A stretch of DNA of 37,203 nt from Candidatus Scybalocola faecipullorum (GCA_018716485.1 DVJY01000039.1:1-37203), one strand, 5' to 3'. Positions 15,738 to 24,478 are shown, numbered from the stretch's first letter. A program made the numbers and translations. Notes: generated from the letters alone by a model not told the origin.

Positions 15738-15754
15738 GAGGGGAGGAGTATATA

Positions 15755-18700
15755 GTGGAGAGTGCTAAACTGAATAAGTGGGCGGAACTTTTGCTGGATA
15801 CGGGCAGGCGCAATCCTTTGATCCACTTTAAAGATACGAAATCTTCAACTGCGGAAGTGCTTATACCGGACATGTACCGGCTTTTTGATAAAATCGATCA
15901 TGGTATTTCTTTTGAAGTCTGCGCTCCGGCGGAAGATGAAGAAACGGCGGATGATGTGAAAGATATTCAGGCAGAAGCACAAGATATTCCGGAAGAGGAA
16001 CAAAAAGAGGCGGACGTTGCGGTGCCGGAAGAGGAACAAAAACAGGCGCATTCTGAAGAGGCAATACGCGATGTACGGGAAATATATAGGCAGAAGTATG
16101 CTTCCAATATAAAAAAACAAAATCAAATGCTTTTATATCATACGGGCAATTTAAATAATGTAATGCTGAATCTGTGGCAGCGGGCGAAATCTTTTGTTGA
16201 AGAGACCGGTGTGGGAGTGACTTATTTAGCCTTCGGATTTGTGCATTGGACTGAGGCGGAATATGCAGGACATACATATTGTGCGCCGCTGCTTCTGGCT
16301 CCGGTGAGAATTGAACGGGAATCTGCCGCCGCGCCGTATATGATTTGTCCGACCGGCGATGATATTGTTGTCAATCCGACGTTTTCCTATAAAATGAAAG
16401 CGGAATACGGATTCGGACTGCCGGATTATGAAGATGAGCCGTTGGAGTCGTATGTTCAAAAGACAGCGGCGCTTGTGGCGCGGCTGAAATGGGCCGTATC
16501 TTCAGAGTGCAAGCTGGGCATTTTTTCTTTTTTGAAAATCAATATGTATCAGGATTTAAAGGAACATGCCCGGCTTATTTTAGCTCACCCCAATATACGC
16601 AGGCTGCTCGGGGAAGCGCCTGAAGATGGGATATACAGCGGTGTATCCGAAAAAAATAGGGTGTCTTCCGAACAGAATCGTTCAAAACCGGCGCTGCACA
16701 ATGTGGTTGACGCAGATTCCAGTCAGATTGAGGCAATCGAAATGGCAAAATCGGGAGAAAGTTTTGTGCTTCAGGGACCTCCGGGAACCGGCAAAAGCCA
16801 GACAATTACCAATATTATTGCGGAATGCCTGATGGATGGCAAAAGAGTACTGTTTGTTTCGGAAAAGCTGGCAGCGCTCAATGTTGTCTATGATAAGCTG
16901 AAGAAGGCCGGACTGTCCGAATTTTGTCTTGAACTGCACAGTCACAAGGCGAATAAAAAAGAAGTTATTGCAGATTTGTGTCATACTCTGCGCAAAAATA
17001 AAAGTGCAGTCTCATTGAGAGCAAATGATGAAATTGCGGCCATGGAGAAAGTGCAGCGGCAGCTTGATGCTTATGCGGCTCAGCTCCACTGTCCGAGAGC
17101 AGTCATTAAAAAAAGTTTATATCAGCTTTATGAGGCCTGCGCCGCTGTCCGAAAATATCCGGATATTGAATGTGTCTGGCCGGATATTGACGCCAAAGAT
17201 GAGACGAACCTTTCAGATGCTGTCTGGCTGATTGAGCAGTATGTCGGTTATATACCGAGTACCGGATATGATTACCGCCAAAATCCTTGGTACGGATTTT
17301 GCAGACAGGATATTTCCTATGCGGCGAAAATGCACTTAAACACTGAAATTCCGGAAATACTGACGTTTCTCAGAACGCTTTGGCCGATTTCCGAGGAGAT
17401 GCGTGAGGCTTATGGTATTGCATGTATCAATAAAGACGATGCCGATATATGGCGTACATTTTTTCAGTTTGCGGCGTCAGTGCAGATTAATGTGCCGGAA
17501 CTGCTGAAAAAGGAAAATTTTGAGGCAGCCGAGAAGATATTAAAGCAGCTGATTTCTGCACGCAAAGATGTGATGGCCTGCCGGGAAGAAATTGAGGGCA
17601 GCTTCGAGGAGGGTATTTATCAAATAGACGGCAAAGATGTGTACGACCGGCTGACAAAGCTGTTTGGCAGCCCGCTGTCAAGATTATTCAATCAGGAATA
17701 TAAAAAAATAGCAGCAGATTTCAGGTTATGCAAAAAAGACGGCAAAAAAGTACCTTACAGCCAAATGGTCCATACAGCAAAAGTCTTATCAGATTACCGC
17801 CAGAAGATGACAGAATTTGAGACATTGGCCGGACATATTGAACATTTGTTGGGCGGCGCTTACCATGGGACAGATACAGATTGGGAGACTGTCAGCAGTC
17901 AAATGGCCTTTATCCGGACATTAATGGCGGCAGACATTGATTTCGGGCGGCTGCCTGAATATAGCTTTGATTTGTTTGTACAGGAAAAAGAGCGGATGCT
18001 GCAGTTGACGTCAAAATTGGATGAATGTTCAAAATTGTGCACAGAAGCGTATGAACGGATAGCAGAAGCTTTTGATCCTGATATTTTTGACTTAAAAACA
18101 GCCGGAATCAGTGAAAGCGTGGAAAAATTGGAAGGCTGCCTCAGTGCCAAAGATGAGTTAGATGACTGGTGCCGTGTCAGAACGGTGCTGCGTCAGTTGA
18201 AAGATGAAAATATTTTGAAACTTTTGAATCAAATGATTGATCAAAATATTGAACCGACGGCAATGACGGGAGTAATCCGTAAAAAGTTTTACAGCCAGTG
18301 GATTGATGCTATTATTTTCAGTACACCTGTGCTTGCAGATTTTAACAGGACTGCGCAGGATCGGGCAGTTGAAGTATTTGCCGAAAAAGACAGGCAGCAA
18401 TTTGAGATTAATAAAGCCAGAATAAGGGCGGCCGTATCGGCAGAGCGTCCGTCATTGGATATGATCGCCTCAGGAAGTGCGCTGGCAATGCTTCTGCGGG
18501 AAGGTGAAAAGAAGCGCCGCCAAAAAAGTATACGCTCCATATTATCTTCGGCAGGCGAATTGGTTCAGCGTATTAAACCGTGTTTCCTGATGTCTCCGCT
18601 AAGCGTCAGTACTTTCCTTGATCCGAAAGTCATTCACTTTGATGTGGTCGTTTTTGATGAAGCATCACAAATTTTTCCTCAGGACGCAGTCGGAGCCGTC

Positions 18701-20479
18701 TACAGGGCGGATCAGATGATCGTTGTCGGTGATTCCAAACAGATGCCGCCGAGCAACTTTTTTAATGCTGCAGTCCAGACTGAGGATATGGATGATGACG
18801 GATCGGATGCTGCAGATTTCGAATCAATTCTCGATCTGTGCTCGGCGTCGATGCGACAGCTTCGGCTGCGCTGGCATTACAGGAGCCGGTGTGAACAGTT
18901 GATCGCATTTTCAAATAAAAACTTTTATGATAATGAGCTTGTGACGTTTCCGGCAGCACGAGCTGACAGTTTGGGACAGGGCATTGATTATTACTATGTT
19001 GACGGTACATTTGAACGCAAAAGCCATACAAACCGAAAAGAAGCGGCATATGTTGTGGATTTGATCTATGAAAATATTGAAAAATATCCGGACAGGAGCC
19101 TTGGTGTGATTGCTTTTAGTGTTGCCCAGCAGAATATGATTGACAGGCTGCTGATGAAACGGAGAAAAGAATGTCCGGAAAAGGAATTTTTCTTTAAAAG
19201 CGATGTGAAAGAACCGTTTTTCATTAAAAATCTGGAGACGGTTCAGGGTGATGAGAGGGACACAATTATTTTCAGCGTAGCTTACGGGCCGGACAGTCAG
19301 GGACGGCTGCTGCACAATTTCGGGCCGCTCAACCGTGCCGGAGGGGAACGGCGTCTGAATGTTGCAGTGACTAGAGCAAAGCAAAATGTTCAGCTTGTGT
19401 CTTCTATGCATTATACGGATATCGATCTTAGCCGGACATCTTCAGAGGGCGCCCGGCTGTTGAGGGAATATCTTGATTATGCTGAAAATGGGGAAATTGC
19501 GCTGGAACGGTCAGTGTCTGTAAATCCGTTTGAACGGTATGATTCGGATTTTGAGGCTGAAGTCTGCGAGTTTTTACGATCCGGCGGATTTTGTGCAGAC
19601 ACTCAGATTGGCTGTTCAGGGTTCAGGATTGATATCGGATTGAGGCGGCCCGACAGTTCGGATTATGTGCTTGCAATCGAGTGCGACGGAGCTTCGTATC
19701 ATTCGTCCAAAAATGCGAGAGACAGAGACCGGCTGAGACAGGAAATTTTGGAACATATGGGCTGGAAGTTTTACCGTATATGGTCTACGGAGTGGTTCAG
19801 AAGCAAAGCGGCTGAACAGGAGCGGCTGATTGAAGCATGCAAGAGGGCGCTTTCGGCGGAGGATACGGCTGATATGGAAAACGATGCTGAAGAAAATGAT
19901 GAGACTGTGCCGGCACAGACGGAAACAGCAGAAGATTTTGAAGAACCAGTAGCGGTTGAACCATTCATATTCCCGGATTATAAAATGATCGATATCGATC
20001 AGATGTGGAGAAACTATTTCCCTGATCGGTATGTGCATATGGTCAAAGAAATTTTAAAGGTCGAAGCCCCGTTATCGGAAGAGTGGCTGCTTAAGCGGAC
20101 GGCCCCTTTCTTTGGAAGAGAAAAAGTGACCAGTGTTGTACAAAATGCCTATGAGAAGGCGATGGCCGGCTGTGAAGGGATTGGTATCATTCGCAGAAAC
20201 GGGTTCCTTTATCTTGAACAGGACAATCCCATTTTTTTTAGAGCGTCAGGAAGTCAAGTCAGAGAAGTTCGTTATATTTGCCTCGAAGAGCTGGCTTCGG
20301 GTATGATGGAAATTCTGCGGCAAAATGTGACTGCGGATAAAGACGGACTGTACAATGCCCTTGCAAAACAGTGCGGACTGACAAGAGCCGGGAAGGCGGC
20401 AGCCCAGCGCTTTGATGAAGCGTTTAAGCTTTTGGAAGACCAGGTAAAAATTGAAGGGGAAAATATCTCTGTCAAATAA
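15755..20479 (+). CDS. SF1 helicase-nuclease (DUF4011, Vsr-like nuclease, DUF3320)
   Basis: This 1574-residue protein has four parts. An N-terminal DUF4011 region (LNKWAELLLDTGRRNPLIHF, residues about 5-300) contains a low-complexity Glu/Gln-rich insert (about 50-105). A UPF1-like SF1 helicase core follows: Walker A GPPGTGKS at 341-348, Walker B DEAS at 968-971, GDSKQMPPSNF, VQGDERDTIIFSV and motif VI VAVTRAK at 1203-1209. A PD-(D/E)xK Vsr/MTES_1575-type nuclease comes next (D1293 in GFRIDIG, E1309 and D1311 in AIECDG, then LEHMGWKFYRIWSTEWF). A C-terminal DUF3320 region ends the protein. All key motifs are intact. Start GTG 15755 follows GGGAGGAG. Proteins of this build are usually linked to genome defence; here the gene stands alone, so it would be a single-gene system if it is one. 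Confidence 0.9.
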   Translation: MESAKLNKWAELLLDTGRRNPLIHFKDTKSSTAEVLIPDMYRLFDKIDHGISFEVCAPAEDEETADDVKDIQAEAQDIPEEEQKEADVAVPEEEQKQAHSEEAIRDVREIYRQKYASNIKKQNQMLLYHTGNLNNVMLNLWQRAKSFVEETGVGVTYLAFGFVHWTEAEYAGHTYCAPLLLAPVRIERESAAAPYMICPTGDDIVVNPTFSYKMKAEYGFGLPDYEDEPLESYVQKTAALVARLKWAVSSECKLGIFSFLKINMYQDLKEHARLILAHPNIRRLLGEAPEDGIYSGVSEKNRVSSEQNRSKPALHNVVDADSSQIEAIEMAKSGESFVLQGPPGTGKSQTITNIIAECLMDGKRVLFVSEKLAALNVVYDKLKKAGLSEFCLELHSHKANKKEVIADLCHTLRKNKSAVSLRANDEIAAMEKVQRQLDAYAAQLHCPRAVIKKSLYQLYEACAAVRKYPDIECVWPDIDAKDETNLSDAVWLIEQYVGYIPSTGYDYRQNPWYGFCRQDISYAAKMHLNTEIPEILTFLRTLWPISEEMREAYGIACINKDDADIWRTFFQFAASVQINVPELLKKENFEAAEKILKQLISARKDVMACREEIEGSFEEGIYQIDGKDVYDRLTKLFGSPLSRLFNQEYKKIAADFRLCKKDGKKVPYSQMVHTAKVLSDYRQKMTEFETLAGHIEHLLGGAYHGTDTDWETVSSQMAFIRTLMAADIDFGRLPEYSFDLFVQEKERMLQLTSKLDECSKLCTEAYERIAEAFDPDIFDLKTAGISESVEKLEGCLSAKDELDDWCRVRTVLRQLKDENILKLLNQMIDQNIEPTAMTGVIRKKFYSQWIDAIIFSTPVLADFNRTAQDRAVEVFAEKDRQQFEINKARIRAAVSAERPSLDMIASGSALAMLLREGEKKRRQKSIRSILSSAGELVQRIKPCFLMSPLSVSTFLDPKVIHFDVVVFDEASQIFPQDAVGAVYRADQMIVVGDSKQMPPSNFFNAAVQTEDMDDDGSDAADFESILDLCSASMRQLRLRWHYRSRCEQLIAFSNKNFYDNELVTFPAARADSLGQGIDYYYVDGTFERKSHTNRKEAAYVVDLIYENIEKYPDRSLGVIAFSVAQQNMIDRLLMKRRKECPEKEFFFKSDVKEPFFIKNLETVQGDERDTIIFSVAYGPDSQGRLLHNFGPLNRAGGERRLNVAVTRAKQNVQLVSSMHYTDIDLSRTSSEGARLLREYLDYAENGEIALERSVSVNPFERYDSDFEAEVCEFLRSGGFCADTQIGCSGFRIDIGLRRPDSSDYVLAIECDGASYHSSKNARDRDRLRQEILEHMGWKFYRIWSTEWFRSKAAEQERLIEACKRALSAEDTADMENDAEENDETVPAQTETAEDFEEPVAVEPFIFPDYKMIDIDQMWRNYFPDRYVHMVKEILKVEAPLSEEWLLKRTAPFFGREKVTSVVQNAYEKAMAGCEGIGIIRRNGFLYLEQDNPIFFRASGSQVREVRYICLEELASGMMEILRQNVTADKDGLYNALAKQCGLTRAGKAAAQRFDEAFKLLEDQVKIEGENISVK

Positions 20480-20494
20480 AATAATAGGCTCGCC

Positions 20495-20523
20495 TTGAAA
20501 AAGTAAGGGATTTGTGCTATCGT
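20495..20523 (+). promoter_or_regulatory. Promoter of the FemAB operon
   Basis: TTGAAA (20495-20500), a 17-bp spacer and TATCGT (20518-20523) with TG one base upstream (extended -10). The predicted start of transcription is about 20530. Confidence 0.5.
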
Positions 20524-20529
20524 ATGGAA

Positions 20530-20558
20530 AGAATCTAATTCTGAGGGGCGACGCCCCT
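20530..20558 (+). repeat. Paired hairpins in the FemAB leader
   Basis: AGAAT-CTA-ATTCT (20530-20542) is followed by AGGGGC-GAC-GCCCCT (20544-20558). The flanks CGTAT (20521-20525) and ATACG (20561-20565) are also complementary, giving a three-way-junction layout, although the 5' flank overlaps the predicted -10. There is no T run, so it is not a terminator. The RBS AAAGGACA follows. Confidence 0.5.
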
Positions 20559-20582
20559 GTATACGAATGAAAGGACAATGTC

Positions 20583-21878
20583 ATGAACAGTCAATATACA
20601 TTTATAGAGAATGTCGATCCTGCAAGGCTGAAAGAATTTGCCTGCAGCGCACCGGTCAAGTCTCATTTTTTAGGCTCCCATGCATGGGGCGAGGTATCTA
20701 AAAAAAGAGGCTGGATCCCATATTATGTGGGCGCCGAAAAAGACGGAAAGCTGGCGGCGACAGCACTTTTGCTGCAGAAACCTTTATTCTTGGGATTTTC
20801 TTATTTTTATATTCCAAGAGGCTTTATTATGGATTACAGCGACCGGGAATTGCTGAAATTTATGACGGAAAGTGTACATAAGTTCTGCAAAAAGCATCAT
20901 TCGATTTATTTTAAAATCGATCCGGATATTAAGCTGCAGACCATTGATTATGAAGGCAATGTGATCGAAGGCGGGGAGAACAACTACAAGCTTGTGGATG
21001 ATTTGAAAGCGATGGGGTATCGCCAGAAACCGCTGAATTACTTCTTTGAAAATGAACAGCCCAGATTTACGTTCCGTATAGCGCTGGATGATACGATGGA
21101 TGTGATCGAATCAAGATACAGCCGGACGACGAAAGCGAGAATTAAGCAGGCGCTTTCGGCAGGTGTGGAAGTGGAAGTCGGCGAGGCGAAAGATATCGAT
21201 GAATTTACACGGCTGATGGCCATGACAGAAAAGCGTCAGGATTTCTATTCTCATGATAAAGCATTCTATTCATATTTTTATGATGTGTTTCAAAAAGAAG
21301 GCATGGTCACTCTGTATTTGGGCAAGCTTAATATTCCGAAACTGCTTTCTATGAGAGAGAAAGAACTGAAAACTTTTGAGGAGGAGGCGCAAAAGCTTCA
21401 GGATGCCACAAGTAAAAAGGCCATTGGACGCAAAAAAGAAGTGGATAAAAAGATTGCCGCTTTGAAAAAGCAGATTGAAGGGCTGGCGGACAAGCCAAAG
21501 AAAGAGATTGTTGTGTCTACTTATCTGACAGTTAAGTATGCAGATAAGGCATGGGCACTGTATGCGGCCAATGACATGGATTACGGCAAGTTCTATGGTA
21601 ATTATGCGGTTTATCAGCGTCAGATCCGTGATGCAAAAGAGGAAGGATTAAAGATCTTTGATGTGTTCGGCACGATCGGACGTCCGCACAGTGACAGCCG
21701 CCTTTCAGGACTTTACGAATTTAAGAAAAAGTGGGGCGGAGAGTATACAGAATTTATCGGAGAGTTTGATTATATTGAGAACAGGCCGATGTATTTTATG
21801 TATAAAAAGCTGATTCCGATGTACCATAAGATGGTGAATAAAAAACTGAGAAAGCAGGTGCAGCAGTATGAGCCGTAA
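20583..21878 (+). CDS. FemAB/FemX-type peptidoglycan bridge aminoacyltransferase
   Basis: This 431-residue protein of the FemAB family has twin GNAT-like subdomains. The first includes SHFLGSHAWGEVSKKRGW and YFYIPRGFIMDY, the second includes YGKFYGNYAVYQRQIRDAKE and FDVFGTIG. A predicted antiparallel coiled coil (about residues 253-305, Lys/Glu-rich) lies between halves, as in FemA. These enzymes transfer an amino acid from aminoacyl-tRNA to the stem-peptide lysine or diamino acid of lipid II at the inner membrane face. The amino acid is unknown. The stop overlaps the ATP-grasp ligase by 11 bases, so both act in one cell-wall pathway. Confidence 0.88.
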   Translation: MNSQYTFIENVDPARLKEFACSAPVKSHFLGSHAWGEVSKKRGWIPYYVGAEKDGKLAATALLLQKPLFLGFSYFYIPRGFIMDYSDRELLKFMTESVHKFCKKHHSIYFKIDPDIKLQTIDYEGNVIEGGENNYKLVDDLKAMGYRQKPLNYFFENEQPRFTFRIALDDTMDVIESRYSRTTKARIKQALSAGVEVEVGEAKDIDEFTRLMAMTEKRQDFYSHDKAFYSYFYDVFQKEGMVTLYLGKLNIPKLLSMREKELKTFEEEAQKLQDATSKKAIGRKKEVDKKIAALKKQIEGLADKPKKEIVVSTYLTVKYADKAWALYAANDMDYGKFYGNYAVYQRQIRDAKEEGLKIFDVFGTIGRPHSDSRLSGLYEFKKKWGGEYTEFIGEFDYIENRPMYFMYKKLIPMYHKMVNKKLRKQVQQYEP

Positions 21879-23073
21879 AAATTTTGTCGGCGTTGTTCTC
21901 GGGGGCGATATGAACAGCTATGCCGTGGCGAGAGCATTTTACGAGGCATTTCATAAAAAAACGATCATTATCGGTCAGCATCCGATTTTTCCGACAGCAT
22001 ACAGTAAGATTATTGAAGGCTATTATTATGAAGACCTGATGCGCGATGATGTGCTGATCAAAGCGCTGAAAGCTATTGACGAAAAATATCCGGACAAAAA
22101 GAAAATTTTGTTTGGAAATACGGACTACTATGTGCGCCATATTATGCATAACAAAGCGGCGATTTCGGCCATCAGCGGTAATTTTATCATGCCGATGGTC
22201 GATGAGGCCAAGTTTGACCAGCTGTTTAATAAGAGTACATTTTACCAACTGTGTGAGAAATACGGACTGGATTATCCGAAGTGCCGGGTCTTTCATTTTG
22301 ATTCCGATGATGTGGAGAATTTTGAACTGCCGTCAGATTTTCCGATTTTTATTAAGCCGTCGGACAGTGTAATTTATGCTCAGTATGATTTTGAAGGCAA
22401 GCAAAAAGGCTATAAAATCGAAAATATGGATCAGCTTCGCCGCGTTGTTGATACCGTCAGAAACTCCGGTTTCAAAGATACGTTCGTTTTTCAGGAGTAT
22501 ATCGAAGGCAGCGACGACTCGATGTTTGTGTATACCGCTTACGTCAACAGCCATCACAAAGTTACTGCAATGACCGGCGGCAGGATTTTGATGCACGACC
22601 GGACGCCGGAACTGATCGGCAATTACAATGCGATTACAAATGCCTGCGATACGGCGCTTTGTGAAAAGCTGAAGTATTTTCTTGAACATATCGACTTTAC
22701 GGGCACATGCCATTTTGATGTGCAGTATGACGCAAAGCGTCAGGGATATGTCGTATTTGAGATGAATATCCGTCAGGGGCGGAGCAACTATTATACGGCG
22801 GCCAGCGGTGTCAATCTGGCAAAATTAATCGTGGAAGATTATCTTTACCATAAAGAGACCCCGTTTTTCATTGCAAAACGTTCGTTTACGGTCAGTGTCG
22901 TGCCGAAGCTGATGCTGAAGCTTGCACTGAAGTCAAGCGGGGAAAAGTCCTATAAGATGAAAAATTTCTACCGCTTCGGTCTTGCGCCTTATGACAGAGG
23001 GCTCAAACGGTATATTTATCAGATGGCGTGGGATCTGAGGACGATGAAAAACCATTTCAAATATAACCGGTGA
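21868..23073 (+). CDS. ATP-grasp carboxylate-amine ligase (D-aspartate ligase-like)
   Basis: This 401-residue protein has an N-terminal Rossmann-like domain (GVVLGGDMNSYAVARAF), the ATP-binding subdomain (PIFIKPSDSVIYAQYD, FVFQEYIEGSDDSMF) and the Mg-binding E298-x-N300 (VFEMNIRQGRSNYY) of the ATP-grasp fold. Overall it resembles the D-aspartate ligase Aslfm of Enterococcus faecium, which adds beta-linked D-Asp to the stem-peptide lysine of UDP-MurNAc-pentapeptide; family assignment is good, substrate assignment is inference. Overlap with the FemAB gene implies co-translation. Together they could build a two-step or alternative cross-bridge. Confidence 0.8.
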   Translation: MSRKNFVGVVLGGDMNSYAVARAFYEAFHKKTIIIGQHPIFPTAYSKIIEGYYYEDLMRDDVLIKALKAIDEKYPDKKKILFGNTDYYVRHIMHNKAAISAISGNFIMPMVDEAKFDQLFNKSTFYQLCEKYGLDYPKCRVFHFDSDDVENFELPSDFPIFIKPSDSVIYAQYDFEGKQKGYKIENMDQLRRVVDTVRNSGFKDTFVFQEYIEGSDDSMFVYTAYVNSHHKVTAMTGGRILMHDRTPELIGNYNAITNACDTALCEKLKYFLEHIDFTGTCHFDVQYDAKRQGYVVFEMNIRQGRSNYYTAASGVNLAKLIVEDYLYHKETPFFIAKRSFTVSVVPKLMLKLALKSSGEKSYKMKNFYRFGLAPYDRGLKRYIYQMAWDLRTMKNHFKYNR

Positions 23074-23089
23074 AAGCGGGGGTTTGCAG

Positions 23090-23290
23090 ATGGGAGAAAA
23101 AGAGCGACTGGAAGCTTTTGAAAAGATGCTTGGCGCAGTGCAGCGCCAATTTGAGGAGACTTCGGAAAAGATGGAGCGGCTGAAGGCTCAGGATAAGACA
23201 AAATCAGCAACGTACAGACAGCTGATGGGCAATAGGTTAATATACAGGAATATGTTGGATTTGTACAAATTATACGGTCTGATCGAGTAG
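23090..23290 (+). CDS. Small helical protein, third gene of the FemAB operon
   Basis: This 66-residue, charged, all-helical product has a predicted coiled coil in its first 45 residues (EKERLEAFEKMLGAVQRQFE, then EKMERLKAQDK) and a hydrophobic-aromatic end (NRLIYRNMLDLYKLYGLIE). It starts 16 bases after the ATP-grasp stop behind GGGGG. I do not recognise the family. Its place suggests a partner or scaffold of the two enzymes. The terminator lies 25 bases behind its stop. Confidence 0.65.
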   Translation: MGEKERLEAFEKMLGAVQRQFEETSEKMERLKAQDKTKSATYRQLMGNRLIYRNMLDLYKLYGLIE

Positions 23291-23315
23291 ACAAAATCCG
23301 GTATAATAATTAAAC

Positions 23316-23367
23316 AACGTGTGGCTTAGAAGCGTAATTCCGGTTGCGCACAAGCCGCACGTTTTTT
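23316..23367 (+). terminator. Bidirectional terminator between FemAB operon and AraC gene
   Basis: Arms AACGTGTGGCTT (23316-23327) and AAGCCGCACGTT (23352-23363) pair over 12 bases with one G-T wobble and are followed by a T tract. On the minus strand the hairpin is followed by TTGTTT, so it may also stop the convergent AraC gene. Confidence 0.8.
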
Positions 23368-23420
23368 ATGCGATACAATATACCCGCCAAGCGGATGCGT
23401 CGTTTGCACCAACGGACATA

Positions 23421-24302
23421 TTAACTTTGTGGGACAATAGGTTCTTTCAGTACGGTTCTGTAAGTATTCGGGCTCATATGGCAGATTTCTTTAAACTGCC
23501 GTCCAAAATAAGCCGGAGAGGAGAAGCCGACAGCATAGGCAATTTCTGTGACCGAAAGAGATGTTTGAAGCAGAAGCTGACAGGCATGACGAATGCGGCA
23601 TTCAGTGACAAGCTGCATCGGAGTCGTATTAAACTGTTTTTTTACAGAACGGATCACATGGGTCGGATGGCAGCTGGCAATATCTGCCAGTGTGGCCAGT
23701 GTTATTTTTTCATTATAATGCGCTTGAATATATGTCAGAATAAGCTGAGGGATTTCGGCGGCGGAGCCGGACATCTCCGTGAGGGCAACAGACTGAAATA
23801 TTTCCATGAGCATCCGCTGGCGCTGAATAGGGCTGTACATAGGCGCTTTTGTGTGCATCGCTTTGTCATAACGATTTAGTGCGAGTGTTTCTAGCAGCTC
23901 CATACTGCGCCTCATCTGGCTGAAAGTACCCGGAGAAACGGTCTGAAATATGGGCAGCAGGATATGTTCATCGCTGTGGAAGTCAGATTGGCGGAGCGCA
24001 GAGGAACTTTTCAGGCAGAAAGGCTCGCGCGTCATAAAATGGAGCCAGTGAAAAAAAGTTTCTTCACGGCATATTTTATAACCGCGGTGCGCTGTCATCG
24101 GCGGTATGATTAAAATATCGTTCGGTGCAACTGCAAAAGTTTCTTCGCCCACAGACATATATAAAGTGCCGCTTTCTACAGCGATCATATCAAAACACTC
24201 AATGCCGCGGCGGCTGACGTGGAGATCACCGGGACGGTACCGGGCACTGCCGGCTAAAATAAAATACGGATAAGACGGAACAGTAAAATCTATACAGGAC
24301 AT
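23421..24302 (-). CDS. AraC-family regulator with N-terminal cupin
   Basis: This 293-residue protein has an N-terminal AraC-type cupin (about residues 15-90; GIECFDMIAVESGTLYMSVG, NDILIIPPMTAHRGYK) and a C-terminal double helix-turn-helix (about 190-285; ITLATLADIASCHPTHVIRS and VTEIAYAVGFSSPAYFGRQF). It starts at 24302 behind AAAGGAG. Divergent from the GH127 gene over a 235-bp gap, it most probably activates that gene in response to an arabinose-containing sugar; this is inference from position and family. Confidence 0.92.
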   Translation of the reverse strand: MSCIDFTVPSYPYFILAGSARYRPGDLHVSRRGIECFDMIAVESGTLYMSVGEETFAVAPNDILIIPPMTAHRGYKICREETFFHWLHFMTREPFCLKSSSALRQSDFHSDEHILLPIFQTVSPGTFSQMRRSMELLETLALNRYDKAMHTKAPMYSPIQRQRMLMEIFQSVALTEMSGSAAEIPQLILTYIQAHYNEKITLATLADIASCHPTHVIRSVKKQFNTTPMQLVTECRIRHACQLLLQTSLSVTEIAYAVGFSSPAYFGRQFKEICHMSPNTYRTVLKEPIVPQS

Positions 24303-24421
24303 GGGCAGACGCTCCTTTGCTAATTTTGTGATAGTTTATTTTAGCATAAATAGAGATGTATATCAATAATTTCAAGGATAAATACATATAGAGGCGAAGA
24401 TGTGAAAAAATTTCATTTCAT

Positions 24422-24478
24422 AAAGTGCTAATATTTTTATATTATATACGATTATATTTTGATAAAAGCGGCTAATAT
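24422..24478. repeat. Direct repeat in the araC-GH127 intergenic region
   Basis: AAAGTGCTAATAT (24422-24434) recurs as AAAGCGGCTAATAT (24465-24478), 43-44 bp apart or about four helical turns, the kind of spacing that puts two AraC-type monomer sites on one DNA face. The surrounding sequence is very AT-rich and must hold the GH127 promoter, although no hexamer pair stands out. On the minus strand, TAAAAT preceded by TGC (near 24340-24350) is a possible extended -10 for the regulator. Confidence 0.4.

Noticed and set aside
18911-19411. Minus-strand frame of 166 codons inside the helicase gene
   Set aside because: It lies opposite conserved helicase motifs V and VI, and its composition is that of antisense shadow.
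21796-22296. Minus-strand frame of 166 codons over the ATP-grasp gene
   Set aside because: Reversed-complement shadow of a real gene, without an RBS.
23302-23307. TATAAT just before the FemAB-operon terminator
   Set aside because: No matching -35 and no gene behind it on the plus strand; probably chance in an AT-rich gap.
23319-23879. Plus-strand frame of 186 codons over the AraC gene
   Set aside because: It begins in the terminator and runs antisense to the AraC DNA-binding domain.
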